From positions 1 through 64,000 of the IMG/VR virus record IMGVR_UViG_3300042691_014085: a stretch of DNA of 64,000 nucleotides. One strand, given 5' to 3'. The stretch comes from a virus. Shown here in pieces: positions 36,311-44,077 of the stretch. The stretch's first letter is position 1, and each line of letters begins with the position of its first letter. Under the pieces are notes generated by a model that was not told the DNA's origin, did not search any database, and saw only the letters and a program-made list of their open reading frames with translations. Made by a program: the position numbers and the translations under genes.

Positions 36311-37331
36311 TTTTAACCTTTTTAAAATTATTTAAAGTATCTTGTACCGTATTATTTGTTACAGAATAAAAAATTTCATCAAAGTTTTTATTGTTTCTAT
36401 ATTCATAAAACATCTTTAATATAGATTCAAACCCATATTCTGATACAATAAATTCAACAAATATTCTTCCACTAATGTACGGATCAGAATCTATATCAAT
36501 AAATATTTTTCTATCTTGTGCAAAGAGACTATCGTATGGTTTTGATTCAATGTTTGATAATATTGAATAACCAACAAACTCAGCTGATCCTTCTTCTAAC
36601 CATCTAGGAATTGATCTTTTAATAAATGGCGTTAGATCTGCAAGCGACATTTGAGCAAAATGAAAATATTCATGAGCGCCTAAAACTGATGCAGCATTGC
36701 TTGGTTTAAAATTGTCATGAGGTAATCTAAAAAATGTTGAATCAATTAAATTTACACATGCTGCCAAGCTATCTGGATGGATTCCACAAATATTAGATGT
36801 GTTACCTGGTGGTATAAATTTTTTGTGGGTATAAAACCAATCCTTATCTTCTCCACCATAAAAACTATAGGTATCTTGTTTTACAAACCCTGCAAAAATA
36901 TCTTTTGCTTCCATCTCTGTTTTATTAATAGATAAAAAAATATCTTCTGGAATGTCATAATTTTTATAAACAAAATGATTAGATTTTACAGACCTATTTT
37001 TTCCAGCCCAAAGCAAAAAATTTTCTGATGCTTGTTGTGAAAAACTTTTTACCTTTATCCCTGCAGAATATGTTTCTGTTTTAATTGATACCGTAGTAGT
37101 TTCAACAATAGTTGGTATCACAACGTTGTCAAAAATTAGTTTAGATTTTTTCCATACTAACTTATTTTTATTTTTTGTGCATACATATAACTGTTGCTTA
37201 GATGTATATTTAGAATTAATAACAGAACACGGGGAATTTTGTTTGATTGCTGCTTGTCCTGGATGAATAAACATTGAAGAAAAAATAACAGATATAACGC
37301 CAAGCATTGTTGACGTAATAATTTTTTTCAT
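36303..37331 (-). CDS. Secreted HExxH metallopeptidase
   Basis: 342 aa from the ATG at 37331. A signal peptide (MKKIITSTMLGVISVIFSSM ... GQAA) is followed by a small Cys pair domain (PCSVINSKYTSKQQLYVC ... KLVWKK), a style I associate with Nanopelagicales secreted proteins. LGAHEYFHFAQ at ~220-228 is a zinc HExxH and WLEEGSAEF the third-ligand Glu region, as in gluzincins. Likely exported zinc protease, perhaps against envelope protein. Family beyond that unclear. Confidence 0.7.
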   Translation of the reverse strand: MKKIITSTMLGVISVIFSSMFIHPGQAAIKQNSPCSVINSKYTSKQQLYVCTKNKNKLVWKKSKLIFDNVVIPTIVETTTVSIKTETYSAGIKVKSFSQQASENFLLWAGKNRSVKSNHFVYKNYDIPEDIFLSINKTEMEAKDIFAGFVKQDTYSFYGGEDKDWFYTHKKFIPPGNTSNICGIHPDSLAACVNLIDSTFFRLPHDNFKPSNAASVLGAHEYFHFAQMSLADLTPFIKRSIPRWLEEGSAEFVGYSILSNIESKPYDSLFAQDRKIFIDIDSDPYISGRIFVEFIVSEYGFESILKMFYEYRNNKNFDEIFYSVTNNTVQDTLNNFKKVKNG

Positions 37332-37333
37332 AA

Positions 37334-37543
37334 TCAAATATCCAATACTTTAACAGTAAAAAAGCATGGATCTCCACCATCTTCCCACTCTTGCATTTCT
37401 TCATCAGTCATATAGGGGTCACCCTCATGAGTATAACAAAATGGCTTTGATACCCACCCACGGTCTATGCCGTTTTGCAACCATATTCCAAACTCTTTAT
37501 CATCAATGTCTTTACTAAATTCTTCTTCAAAGTTGATATCCAT
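37334..37543 (-). CDS. Acidic hypothetical protein (69 aa)
   Basis: Leaderless: TAGAAT ends 7 bases before the ATG. Acidic, with FCYTHEGDPYMTDEEMQEW. The same style occurs in many actinophages. Function unknown. Confidence 0.65.
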   Translation of the reverse strand: MDINFEEEFSKDIDDKEFGIWLQNGIDRGWVSKPFCYTHEGDPYMTDEEMQEWEDGGDPCFFTVKVLDI

Positions 37544-37549
37544 ATATAT

Positions 37550-37578
37550 ATTCTACAACTACTTGCTAAGAAAGTCAA
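37550..37578 (-). promoter_or_regulatory. Leaderless promoter on minus strand
   Basis: TTGACT (37573-37578) and TAGAAT (37550-37555) are 17 bp apart. It lies inside the end of the proteasome-like gene. Confidence 0.7.
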
Positions 37579-38080
37579 CTGGGTAAAGGCATTGTGGGCT
37601 ATACATTATTGCAGCATCAAGAGCTTGAGTCAGCCTACGCTTTGGGTCTTTATAGTTTTGGGTAGCATGAAGAGAGCCCAAAGCATAAGCCGAACCTGAT
37701 CCTATGGCATGAAAATGCGAATCATAGGAAATCATTGCAAGTGTTGCCGTTTCATGTTCAAACATTCTGCCTTTTACACATATAAGTAAAGATAATTCTG
37801 ATTCTTTTTCAACTCTCATTCCCCACTTATCATAAAATGCCTTAATAGATTCAAGAAATTTTGTACGCATAAACTTGTCCACATTGCCCTCAACGGCAGG
37901 AGGTTTAAAGTTATTTTGTATTATTTGTGCTTCAAGACCACCGCAATATCCCATAAGATAATCACCAGTCTTCCATATTTTTGGTGTATCTATCTTAGAT
38001 ATATGCGAATCATCAGTAACGGCTCTTTCACCAGCCATATATGCTTTGCCGTCTTTGATTATTGCAGCGATACAAGTCAT
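37559..38080 (-). CDS. Proteasome-beta/HslV-like Ntn hydrolase
   Basis: 173 aa. MTCIAAIIKDGKAYMAGERAVTDD gives the N-terminal Thr (T2) after Met removal and the conserved D/G region of HslV/proteasome-beta-type proteins; GYCGGLEAQII and AIGSGSAYALGSLHA match later conserved loops. HslV is ~175 aa, so size fits. No HslU, ATPase or pupylation gene is seen nearby. Promoter TTGACG-17-TATACT lies upstream. Confidence 0.75.
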   Translation of the reverse strand: MTCIAAIIKDGKAYMAGERAVTDDSHISKIDTPKIWKTGDYLMGYCGGLEAQIIQNNFKPPAVEGNVDKFMRTKFLESIKAFYDKWGMRVEKESELSLLICVKGRMFEHETATLAMISYDSHFHAIGSGSAYALGSLHATQNYKDPKRRLTQALDAAIMYSPQCLYPVDFLSK

Positions 38081-38102
38081 GCTTACCCCTAGCTTCTTAA
38101 CT

Positions 38103-38131
38103 AGTATATCAAAAGATTTTTATATCGTCAA
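38103..38131 (-). promoter_or_regulatory. Promoter of proteasome-like gene
   Basis: TTGACG (38126-38131), 17 bp, TATACT (38103-38108) on the minus strand. Transcript has a ~15-base leader with AGGGG. Confidence 0.7.
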
Positions 38132-38136
38132 GTATG

Positions 38137-38760
38137 CTATTTTACTGCTTGTCCACATGTTGGACACTTTTTAGTATCTGACTGCTTAAGATCTTCATCT
38201 TTTATACCAAATGTTTTTTCTTCTGTAGCTGTCAATGATGCGTCTTGCTTGGCTGCCCCACCCTTAAACTTAGGGCGACCAAATCCAACTATAGAAATCT
38301 GAACACCTTTTTTATTTTTCTTATATGCACGAAGCTGCTTACAAACTTCTCCACCATTTCGCTGGCTTCCGCCTTTACGATTAGTGGTGTTTCCTTCAAT
38401 GCACCAAACAGTTCCATCTTCGTTGTCTTTGATAACAATCCCAACATGTGAGATACGATCTACGCCATCAGCAGGGAAATCAAAATAGGCTATATCGCCT
38501 GCCTCTGGATCTGCAATATCTCCGTCAATCCATTTGCCAGCTTTCTTAAATGCTGCTGCTCCTGATGGTGTGTATACAGTATTAGGAACCTTTACGCCAG
38601 CTTGATCAGCGCACCACATAACAAATGATCCACACCATGGTTGAAAGTTTGCCTTAGTAAATTTGCCATACTTAGTCTCATTATCACGAGGGCCTTCAAT
38701 AACTCCAAGCTCACCCTTTGCAATTTCAATAAGTTTGGCTGCTGTTCCCATTTCTGCCAT
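38137..38760 (-). CDS. CHAP-domain endolysin
   Basis: 207 aa. NFQPWCGSFVMWCADQAG puts the catalytic Cys at about residue 43; DRISHVGIVIKD gives the His at about 105; CIEGNT follows. CHAP enzymes cut peptidoglycan as amidase or endopeptidase. After the domain is KFKGGAAKQDASLTATEEK, FGIKDEDLKQSD and a zinc-like CPTCGQAVK end; the SLT-TEEK-FGI motif is shared with the membrane protein at 27050. Holin candidates follow on the same strand. Confidence 0.8.
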   Translation of the reverse strand: MAEMGTAAKLIEIAKGELGVIEGPRDNETKYGKFTKANFQPWCGSFVMWCADQAGVKVPNTVYTPSGAAAFKKAGKWIDGDIADPEAGDIAYFDFPADGVDRISHVGIVIKDNEDGTVWCIEGNTTNRKGGSQRNGGEVCKQLRAYKKNKKGVQISIVGFGRPKFKGGAAKQDASLTATEEKTFGIKDEDLKQSDTKKCPTCGQAVK

Positions 38761-38762
38761 GA

Positions 38763-38984
38763 TTAATCCTCTTTCACTTTACCAGCAAAATATCCGCCGA
38801 TAATTCCAATAAGACCCACTAAAGCATTTTGTACTAAAGCGATTGCGTCTTCATTGGTACTATATTTTTCACCTGAAGTAAATTGTTGTGCAAGCATTGA
38901 AGCATATTCACCTATAACAACAAGCCCTATAAAGCCTAAGATTCCTAGAGTAATGTAAACCATTAATTTATCTTTAATTTTCAT
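38763..38984 (-). CDS. Holin-like membrane protein (73 aa)
   Basis: Two hydrophobic segments (LMVYITLGILGFIGLVVIGEYA and AIALVQNALVGLIGIIGGYFAG) with a short charged C terminus. Position next to the endolysin fits a holin. No family name is certain. Confidence 0.65.
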   Translation of the reverse strand: MKIKDKLMVYITLGILGFIGLVVIGEYASMLAQQFTSGEKYSTNEDAIALVQNALVGLIGIIGGYFAGKVKED

Positions 38985-39385
38985 TAGTCTTTGTCCCAGT
39001 CTTCATCAACTTCTGTTTCTTCTGGCATTTCGCCTTCTGGTTTTCCAGTGGGGATCTCTTCCGTTATTTCCTGAATAGCTGGTGCCTCTTCTTCAGTTGA
39101 AGCAGAAATATTTGCTTGATCTGCCATTGCGTCTTTCATTTCTTGTGCACCGCTTTTACCAATGAGCAAACCTGCGAGGGTACCAGTAATAAATGTAGCA
39201 ACACTACCAAGAACATTAAAGAACATCTTGTCATTTTCAGACTGTGCATTTACTGGCTGAGTTACAAATATAAGGGCATAAAGAATGCCAAGTGTTGTTG
39301 ATAATAAAATAACCCCAAGCATTATGCCCAGAGCAAACTTTAGCCGTGCATCTAATTCAGCTGATGTATATCTTGATTTACTCAT
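38984..39385 (-). CDS. Membrane protein, holin-like (133 aa)
   Basis: Two transmembrane segments (LKFALGIMLGVILLSTTLGIL and FFNVLGSVATFITGTLAGLL) and a strongly acidic C-terminal half. Coupled to the small holin-like gene. Possibly antiholin or pinholin. Confidence 0.6.
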   Translation of the reverse strand: MSKSRYTSAELDARLKFALGIMLGVILLSTTLGILYALIFVTQPVNAQSENDKMFFNVLGSVATFITGTLAGLLIGKSGAQEMKDAMADQANISASTEEEAPAIQEITEEIPTGKPEGEMPEETEVDEDWDKD

Positions 39386-39611
39386 TTGTTGTTTCTTCCT
39401 CTACTACCGTCTCATCTATTGTACCATCAACTACATCGGTACCCACTAAATCTTCTGGACATGCCCCATTAGCAGTACATATTGGGGGCTTGCAATCTTC
39501 TGTATTCCAATTAGCAGGATCCTGGCATGGATATCTATAGTGCCCATCGTACCCGCAGCTTGATAATGCTACTACCAAAAATATGGAGGCTAATATTTTT
39601 GAGATCTTCAT
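39378..39611 (-). CDS. Lipoprotein (77 aa)
   Basis: The ATG at 39611 is chosen because TATAAT ends 8 bases before it; ATGs further upstream would sit in the promoter. Residues ~4-19 plus VALSSCGYDG form a lipobox (LSSC). Mature part is Cys- and Pro-rich (YPCQDPANWNTEDCKPPIC) with an acidic Thr tail. Similar short lipoproteins occur by phage lysis genes. Possibly a spanin-type or envelope accessory protein. Confidence 0.65.
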   Translation of the reverse strand: MKISKILASIFLVVALSSCGYDGHYRYPCQDPANWNTEDCKPPICTANGACPEDLVGTDVVDGTIDETVVEEETTNE

Positions 39612-39618
39612 AGCCTCC

Positions 39619-39624
39619 ATTATA
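39619..39624 (-). promoter_or_regulatory. -10 box for leaderless 39611 gene
   Basis: TATAAT on the minus strand, 8 bases from the ATG. Confidence 0.5.
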
Positions 39625-39627
39625 ACA

Positions 39628-39810
39628 CTATTCTTCTTCTGCCCTTGCTCGGACACCAATGGTAAGGAACCAGAGGGCTATTGATAATAATGTCACATAT
39701 CCTACGACTGTCTTTGCACTGCCCTCTAATACTACCCACGCAACAAAAAAGCCTAGGAAGGTGAAGTTTTCATTAAGGATAGCCAGCACCCTGTCTTTAA
39801 TCCATTTCAT
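39628..39810 (-). CDS. Membrane protein (60 aa)
   Basis: Basic N terminus, then two hydrophobic segments (FTFLGFFVAWVVLEG, VVGYVTLLSIALWFLTIGV) and an acidic end. It lies between the large coiled-coil protein and the lipoprotein gene. Possible holin. Not otherwise recognised. Confidence 0.55.
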   Translation of the reverse strand: MKWIKDRVLAILNENFTFLGFFVAWVVLEGSAKTVVGYVTLLSIALWFLTIGVRARAEEE

Positions 39811-39813
39811 TTC

Positions 39814-42240
39814 TTACCTCCTAAGTATTGATCCTGCTACTACAATTTGCCCCACTATGACTGTGACAACTACTATATCCTCAGCCTTCTCTCTAACCTC
39901 TGGAGACATATCCGCACCCACATTAGCAAAAGCCATCAAGACTTTGCCTGGATCAGAAAATACCTCAGAGAATAACTCTCCTACATCTTCAAATACTTCA
40001 AGGGCATCTGCAACTTCAGCAGTTAGCACTACACCATTTTCTAATTCAACTGGAGTATCTGGTGGTAGATCTTCATAATCTATACCAGATTCTGCTATTG
40101 CTTCTGCTGTTATCGGATTCCCGCCAGCATTTTCAAATAATGCATTTACTATAAGTTCTTTTTGTTCTTCCGTAATTACCCCGCCAGATTCTGCAGCTTC
40201 TCTAGCTTCTTCTTTAGCCTCTTCTATTTTTGCAAGCCTCTGCTCTTCTTTAGTTTTAGCAATAAGATCTTGTGTTGATGAAGATAAGTCTGATATTTCA
40301 TCTTCTACCGATTCTTTTTCTGCCTCTGTGTCTTCTATTTTTTTCTCTGAATTTTCAGATTCAGTTGTCTTATTTGCAAAATCTGTTTCTGCTTTTTCTA
40401 CTCTAGATTTAGATGATTCTAATTTAGATTCTGCCGTTGTTTTTTCAGTTTCTTTTGTTTGATATTCTAAATATAAGGAATATTTTTCTTCCGTCAAGTT
40501 TTGTGAATTTGATTCTTCGGCAGACAACTCTGTTTCTTTATTAGATATTTCTGATTCTATGCTAGATTGTTCTGATTCTAAAGTAGTTTTATTGGATTCT
40601 AATTCTGCAAGCTCTGCCTCTTGTTTGGCTAATTCATTTTGTTTTTCCGTCAGATTATTTTTTAAAGCATTGCTATCAGCTAATAATTTATCTAACGTTA
40701 CCTGTTCTTTTTCAAGATTAGATGAGGCTGTAGATAGGCTAGACTGTGCACTATTTTTTTGAGATATCAAAGAAGCTAACGTTGAATTAGCAGAACTTAG
40801 AGTGGCAGTCTTGGTGTCATGATTTGATTGTGCTACCGATTTTGCCTGAATATATGATTGCAATGTAGCATTTTCAACATTATATAATGCGGTTGCTGTA
40901 TCCCTAGCATCTAATTGTTCTTGTGTTGGTGCTGCTCCGTGTGAGAATGTATTTAAATTACAGCTAAATGCTACACCCCAGCCTCCAGTATAGTCACATC
41001 CTGCCGTAGTAAATCCTCCAGGAATTGCCCATCCCAGCAAATAACTTCCTGGCCCACCTCCGTTGTACCACCAAATTTCTACATTTAAAGTTTTATTTAC
41101 ACTTACATCATATATAGGAGAATAAGCGCTCCATGTTGTTCCTTGCTCTACCCAATTATTTACTGCAAGGTTTCCGTTCACATACATTCTAAACCCGTCA
41201 TCTGTATATCCTGCAAACTTAGTAGAAGTCCAGTGTGATGGTACAGTAATTTTTCCAGTAAATTTAACAATAACATCATAGTATCTATCACCACATACTG
41301 GAAGATTCATAGAGCCCGAATTCAAAACGCCAGTACATATTACAGAACCAGGCACTGCTATATGCTGTCCATTAACATAGCCATCCCTCAATAGATCATA
41401 TACAGTATATTGAAGTCCTGTTGATCCAGCATTATTAACTGCATTTTCTGCATTAGTTTTATTTGTAAGAGCGGTAGCAACAACAGTTTCCTGACTGCTA
41501 ACTGCGTTTGTTGCAGAAGTTAATGCTGACTGTGTAACATTATATTCTGATTGTGCGGTAGAAACAACAGACTGTTGGTTTGTTATTGCGGTAGTCAAAG
41601 ATGATATAGTTGTATTTAAAGAATCAACTTCTGACTTAATATTATTTACCACTGTAGACTGGCTATTGATTGAACCATTTAAAGCAGATATAGAGGACTC
41701 AAGACTTGCTATAGCAGATTTTGTTCCAGATACAAGATCTTGCTTATTTTTGATCTGTTCTATAACCACTACTATTTCAGCCTTTTTAGCATCTAACTTT
41801 TCCTTTTCAGATACTAGAGTAGACTTTATTGACTCTATTAAATCAAGCTTTTCTTTTAATTCCGCTTCTTTTTCATTGTATTTTGCTAGGGCTTCTTCAA
41901 GAGTTGATTTAGCCTCTTCAAGTTCTGATGTAGATAGATCTAACTCTTCTTTTGATTGTTCAAGCTCTTCTTCTGACTTTGCTAAAAGTTCTTTGTTTTT
42001 CTTATCAGTCTCAATAGCAGAATCTAATTGATTTTTTAATTGATTTGATTTATTTATTGCGCCTTGAATATTTGATATGGCCGCTTTAATATCATCTGTT
42101 ACTGGATCTAAACCAGCGAGTTGGGATTGAATTTGATCTATCTGTGTATTGGCTTCTGCTGCATACATGCCAAAAAGAGAAGTCGTTATTACTAGCCCCG
42201 AAACAATTAGTATTCTGAATAACTTACGAATATAGTTCAT
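39814..42240 (-). CDS. Secreted coiled-coil protein with PA14-like domain
   Basis: 808 aa. Signal peptide (residues 1-30, FRILIVSGLVITTSLFGM), long coiled coil ~35-270, a PA14-like carbohydrate-binding beta-sandwich ~275-430 (FAGYTDDGFRMYVNGNLAV is the hallmark), a second long coiled coil ~440-690, an acidic linker and a C-terminal hydrophobic anchor (DIVVVTVIVGQIVVAGSI). It is built like a surface rod presenting a lectin head. Promoter TATAAT lies ~18 bases before the ATG. Role unknown. Confidence 0.65.
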   Translation of the reverse strand: MNYIRKLFRILIVSGLVITTSLFGMYAAEANTQIDQIQSQLAGLDPVTDDIKAAISNIQGAINKSNQLKNQLDSAIETDKKNKELLAKSEEELEQSKEELDLSTSELEEAKSTLEEALAKYNEKEAELKEKLDLIESIKSTLVSEKEKLDAKKAEIVVVIEQIKNKQDLVSGTKSAIASLESSISALNGSINSQSTVVNNIKSEVDSLNTTISSLTTAITNQQSVVSTAQSEYNVTQSALTSATNAVSSQETVVATALTNKTNAENAVNNAGSTGLQYTVYDLLRDGYVNGQHIAVPGSVICTGVLNSGSMNLPVCGDRYYDVIVKFTGKITVPSHWTSTKFAGYTDDGFRMYVNGNLAVNNWVEQGTTWSAYSPIYDVSVNKTLNVEIWWYNGGGPGSYLLGWAIPGGFTTAGCDYTGGWGVAFSCNLNTFSHGAAPTQEQLDARDTATALYNVENATLQSYIQAKSVAQSNHDTKTATLSSANSTLASLISQKNSAQSSLSTASSNLEKEQVTLDKLLADSNALKNNLTEKQNELAKQEAELAELESNKTTLESEQSSIESEISNKETELSAEESNSQNLTEEKYSLYLEYQTKETEKTTAESKLESSKSRVEKAETDFANKTTESENSEKKIEDTEAEKESVEDEISDLSSSTQDLIAKTKEEQRLAKIEEAKEEAREAAESGGVITEEQKELIVNALFENAGGNPITAEAIAESGIDYEDLPPDTPVELENGVVLTAEVADALEVFEDVGELFSEVFSDPGKVLMAFANVGADMSPEVREKAEDIVVVTVIVGQIVVAGSILRR

Positions 42241-42286
42241 AAGGGCTACCTAGGTGTAATTATATCATTATTTAATTTTTTGCAAT

Positions 42287-42314
42287 AAAAAAGGGGGCAA
42301 GTTTCCCTGCCCCC
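42287..42314 (-). terminator. Intrinsic terminator after 42329 gene
   Basis: On the minus strand GGGGGCA (42308-42314) pairs with TGCCCCC (42293-42299), then TTTTTT. Strong terminator. Confidence 0.85.
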
Positions 42315-42328
42315 ATTTTATAAGCTAA

Positions 42329-44065
42329 TTACTTTAGCTTTTTAGCAATTGCGTTAATTGTCTTTTGCATTGCAGTAATTTGCTTAACAATCTTTGCTAC
42401 CTCAAGTGCAAGAGTGTTAACTGCTGTTAGTGCATCCTGTGCAGCTTTAGCAGCCTCTGCAGAAGCAAGAGCAGCCTTGTCAGCGGCTTCCTGAGCAGAA
42501 GTTGCAGCCTTAGTTGCATCTACTGCAGCATCTGTTGCAGCCTGTGCTGCAGCAAGTGCCTCATCAGAAGCTTGTCGTGCAGGATTAAATACTGTCGCAG
42601 TATCACGAATCACTACACGTCCTGCCTCAACCAGAGAAGTTCCACCAGTGGCAGAAATAACAACATCTCCTTCAGCAGAAGGCATAAATACCTTAAATGT
42701 CTTGGTTGCTGTTGTTGTATCTGTAGTTACAGAAACACCAGTAATAACATCACTTGCTGATCCGAATGCATAGGATGTAGAAATTCCACCTGTTGCAAAC
42801 AGATTTGCAAATGTTTGACCAGTAAGTGCAAGACCTGCAGCATCTGTTACAGAAACAGTAATAACTGCTGCCTCACCTGGGGTATATTGCTTCTTATCAA
42901 AGGCAATTACTACCTTAGCAGCAGCACCTTCAACACGAACAGAAGCAGTATCTGCAATAGATCCAGAGTAAACCCCTACCTTTGCATTACCAGTTCTTAC
43001 ACCAGTAAGATTAAACTTTGCTACACCATCAACAATAGTTGCGGATGTTGCAGAGTTGCTGACTACACCAAGCGTATCTGATGTTGCAAGCAATGTTCCA
43101 CTACCAACGACAACCCCATTAGCATCGTATGCAACTGCTGTAATAGCATCAGCATTTGATCCAACAGTAAGTACTGGCTTTGCAGCAGTAGCAACAATCT
43201 TAGCAATGTCGCCAAAGAATGTTACCTTCTCCGTAGCAAGAACAACATTTGAAGCAGATGTGATAGTTACTGTTCCAACTCCAGCAGTACCGTCAGAAAA
43301 TACACCAATGTAATTTCCTGCTGGTACAACCATTGCACGAACAGATCCCGTCATGGTTGCATGGTTTGATCCATGTCCAAGAAGTCCAGGACCAGAGACT
43401 GTTACTGTAAGAGACTCTGAGGCATTTCCACCTGCAACGTTCTTTTGAGTTACAACAATAACTGCTGCTGCATCAGAAGATACTGTCTTTGAAGCAAAGA
43501 CTGTAGCATCTGCAGTTGCAGAAATTGTCTCACCCTTATTAATAATAGATGTAGATGTTGTTGCAGAAGCCTTTAGGTCTAATGCATTTACTGTCACAGT
43601 CCAGACCAACGGTGATGCCGTAATGCGACCACCAGAGCTCTTTAATACTGGATACAAATTTACAACATATGTTCCTGCAGCAGATGGTGCAACAAGTGCA
43701 ACATTGAGCTTAGCAGTAATTTGTGCTGCTGCATTAACTGTTGAGCTAATATCAGCAGATGTGTTCCCCCCACCAAGAGTAACAACTGAACTGGATGTTT
43801 CTGCTACAGAAAGAACAGCAGACTTACCAGCACCTGTTGGTTGACTTGATACAAGGGAGAGAACAGAAACGGTATCGCCAGAATTTTCTGCAATAAAGGT
43901 GAGAGTTACAACTGCTGTTGCGGTCTCGCCTGCCGAAATCGTATCTGCAACTGCATCAATAGCAAAGCTATCAGCAAGAACTGCAGAGTTAGATGGAATC
44001 GCAGAAAATGTGCCAAATGTCAAGGCTGCAGCCAAGATCATAGCAATCTTCTTCAATGAATTCAT
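42329..44065 (-). CDS. Secreted Ig-like surface protein (578 aa)
   Basis: Signal peptide MNSLKKIAMILAAALTFGTF then SAIPSNSAVL, several beta-sandwich repeats rich in Thr, Val and Ala (~30-490), and a C-terminal Ala/Lys coiled coil (EALAAAQAATDAAVDATKAA). FFGDIAKIVATAAKPVLTVG resembles actinobacterial big-Ig/invasin-type repeats. The style is that of host cell-surface proteins, so it may be of host origin. AAGGAG precedes the ATG, and a strong terminator follows. Confidence 0.65.
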   Translation of the reverse strand: MNSLKKIAMILAAALTFGTFSAIPSNSAVLADSFAIDAVADTISAGETATAVVTLTFIAENSGDTVSVLSLVSSQPTGAGKSAVLSVAETSSSVVTLGGGNTSADISSTVNAAAQITAKLNVALVAPSAAGTYVVNLYPVLKSSGGRITASPLVWTVTVNALDLKASATTSTSIINKGETISATADATVFASKTVSSDAAAVIVVTQKNVAGGNASESLTVTVSGPGLLGHGSNHATMTGSVRAMVVPAGNYIGVFSDGTAGVGTVTITSASNVVLATEKVTFFGDIAKIVATAAKPVLTVGSNADAITAVAYDANGVVVGSGTLLATSDTLGVVSNSATSATIVDGVAKFNLTGVRTGNAKVGVYSGSIADTASVRVEGAAAKVVIAFDKKQYTPGEAAVITVSVTDAAGLALTGQTFANLFATGGISTSYAFGSASDVITGVSVTTDTTTATKTFKVFMPSAEGDVVISATGGTSLVEAGRVVIRDTATVFNPARQASDEALAAAQAATDAAVDATKAATSAQEAADKAALASAEAAKAAQDALTAVNTLALEVAKIVKQITAMQKTINAIAKKLK

Positions 44066-44077
44066 TTTTCTCCTTGT

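Noticed and set aside
39659-40078. Long plus-strand frame opposite the coiled-coil gene
   Set aside because: It is the shadow of a Ser/Glu-rich coding strand (Ser/Thr-rich mirror).
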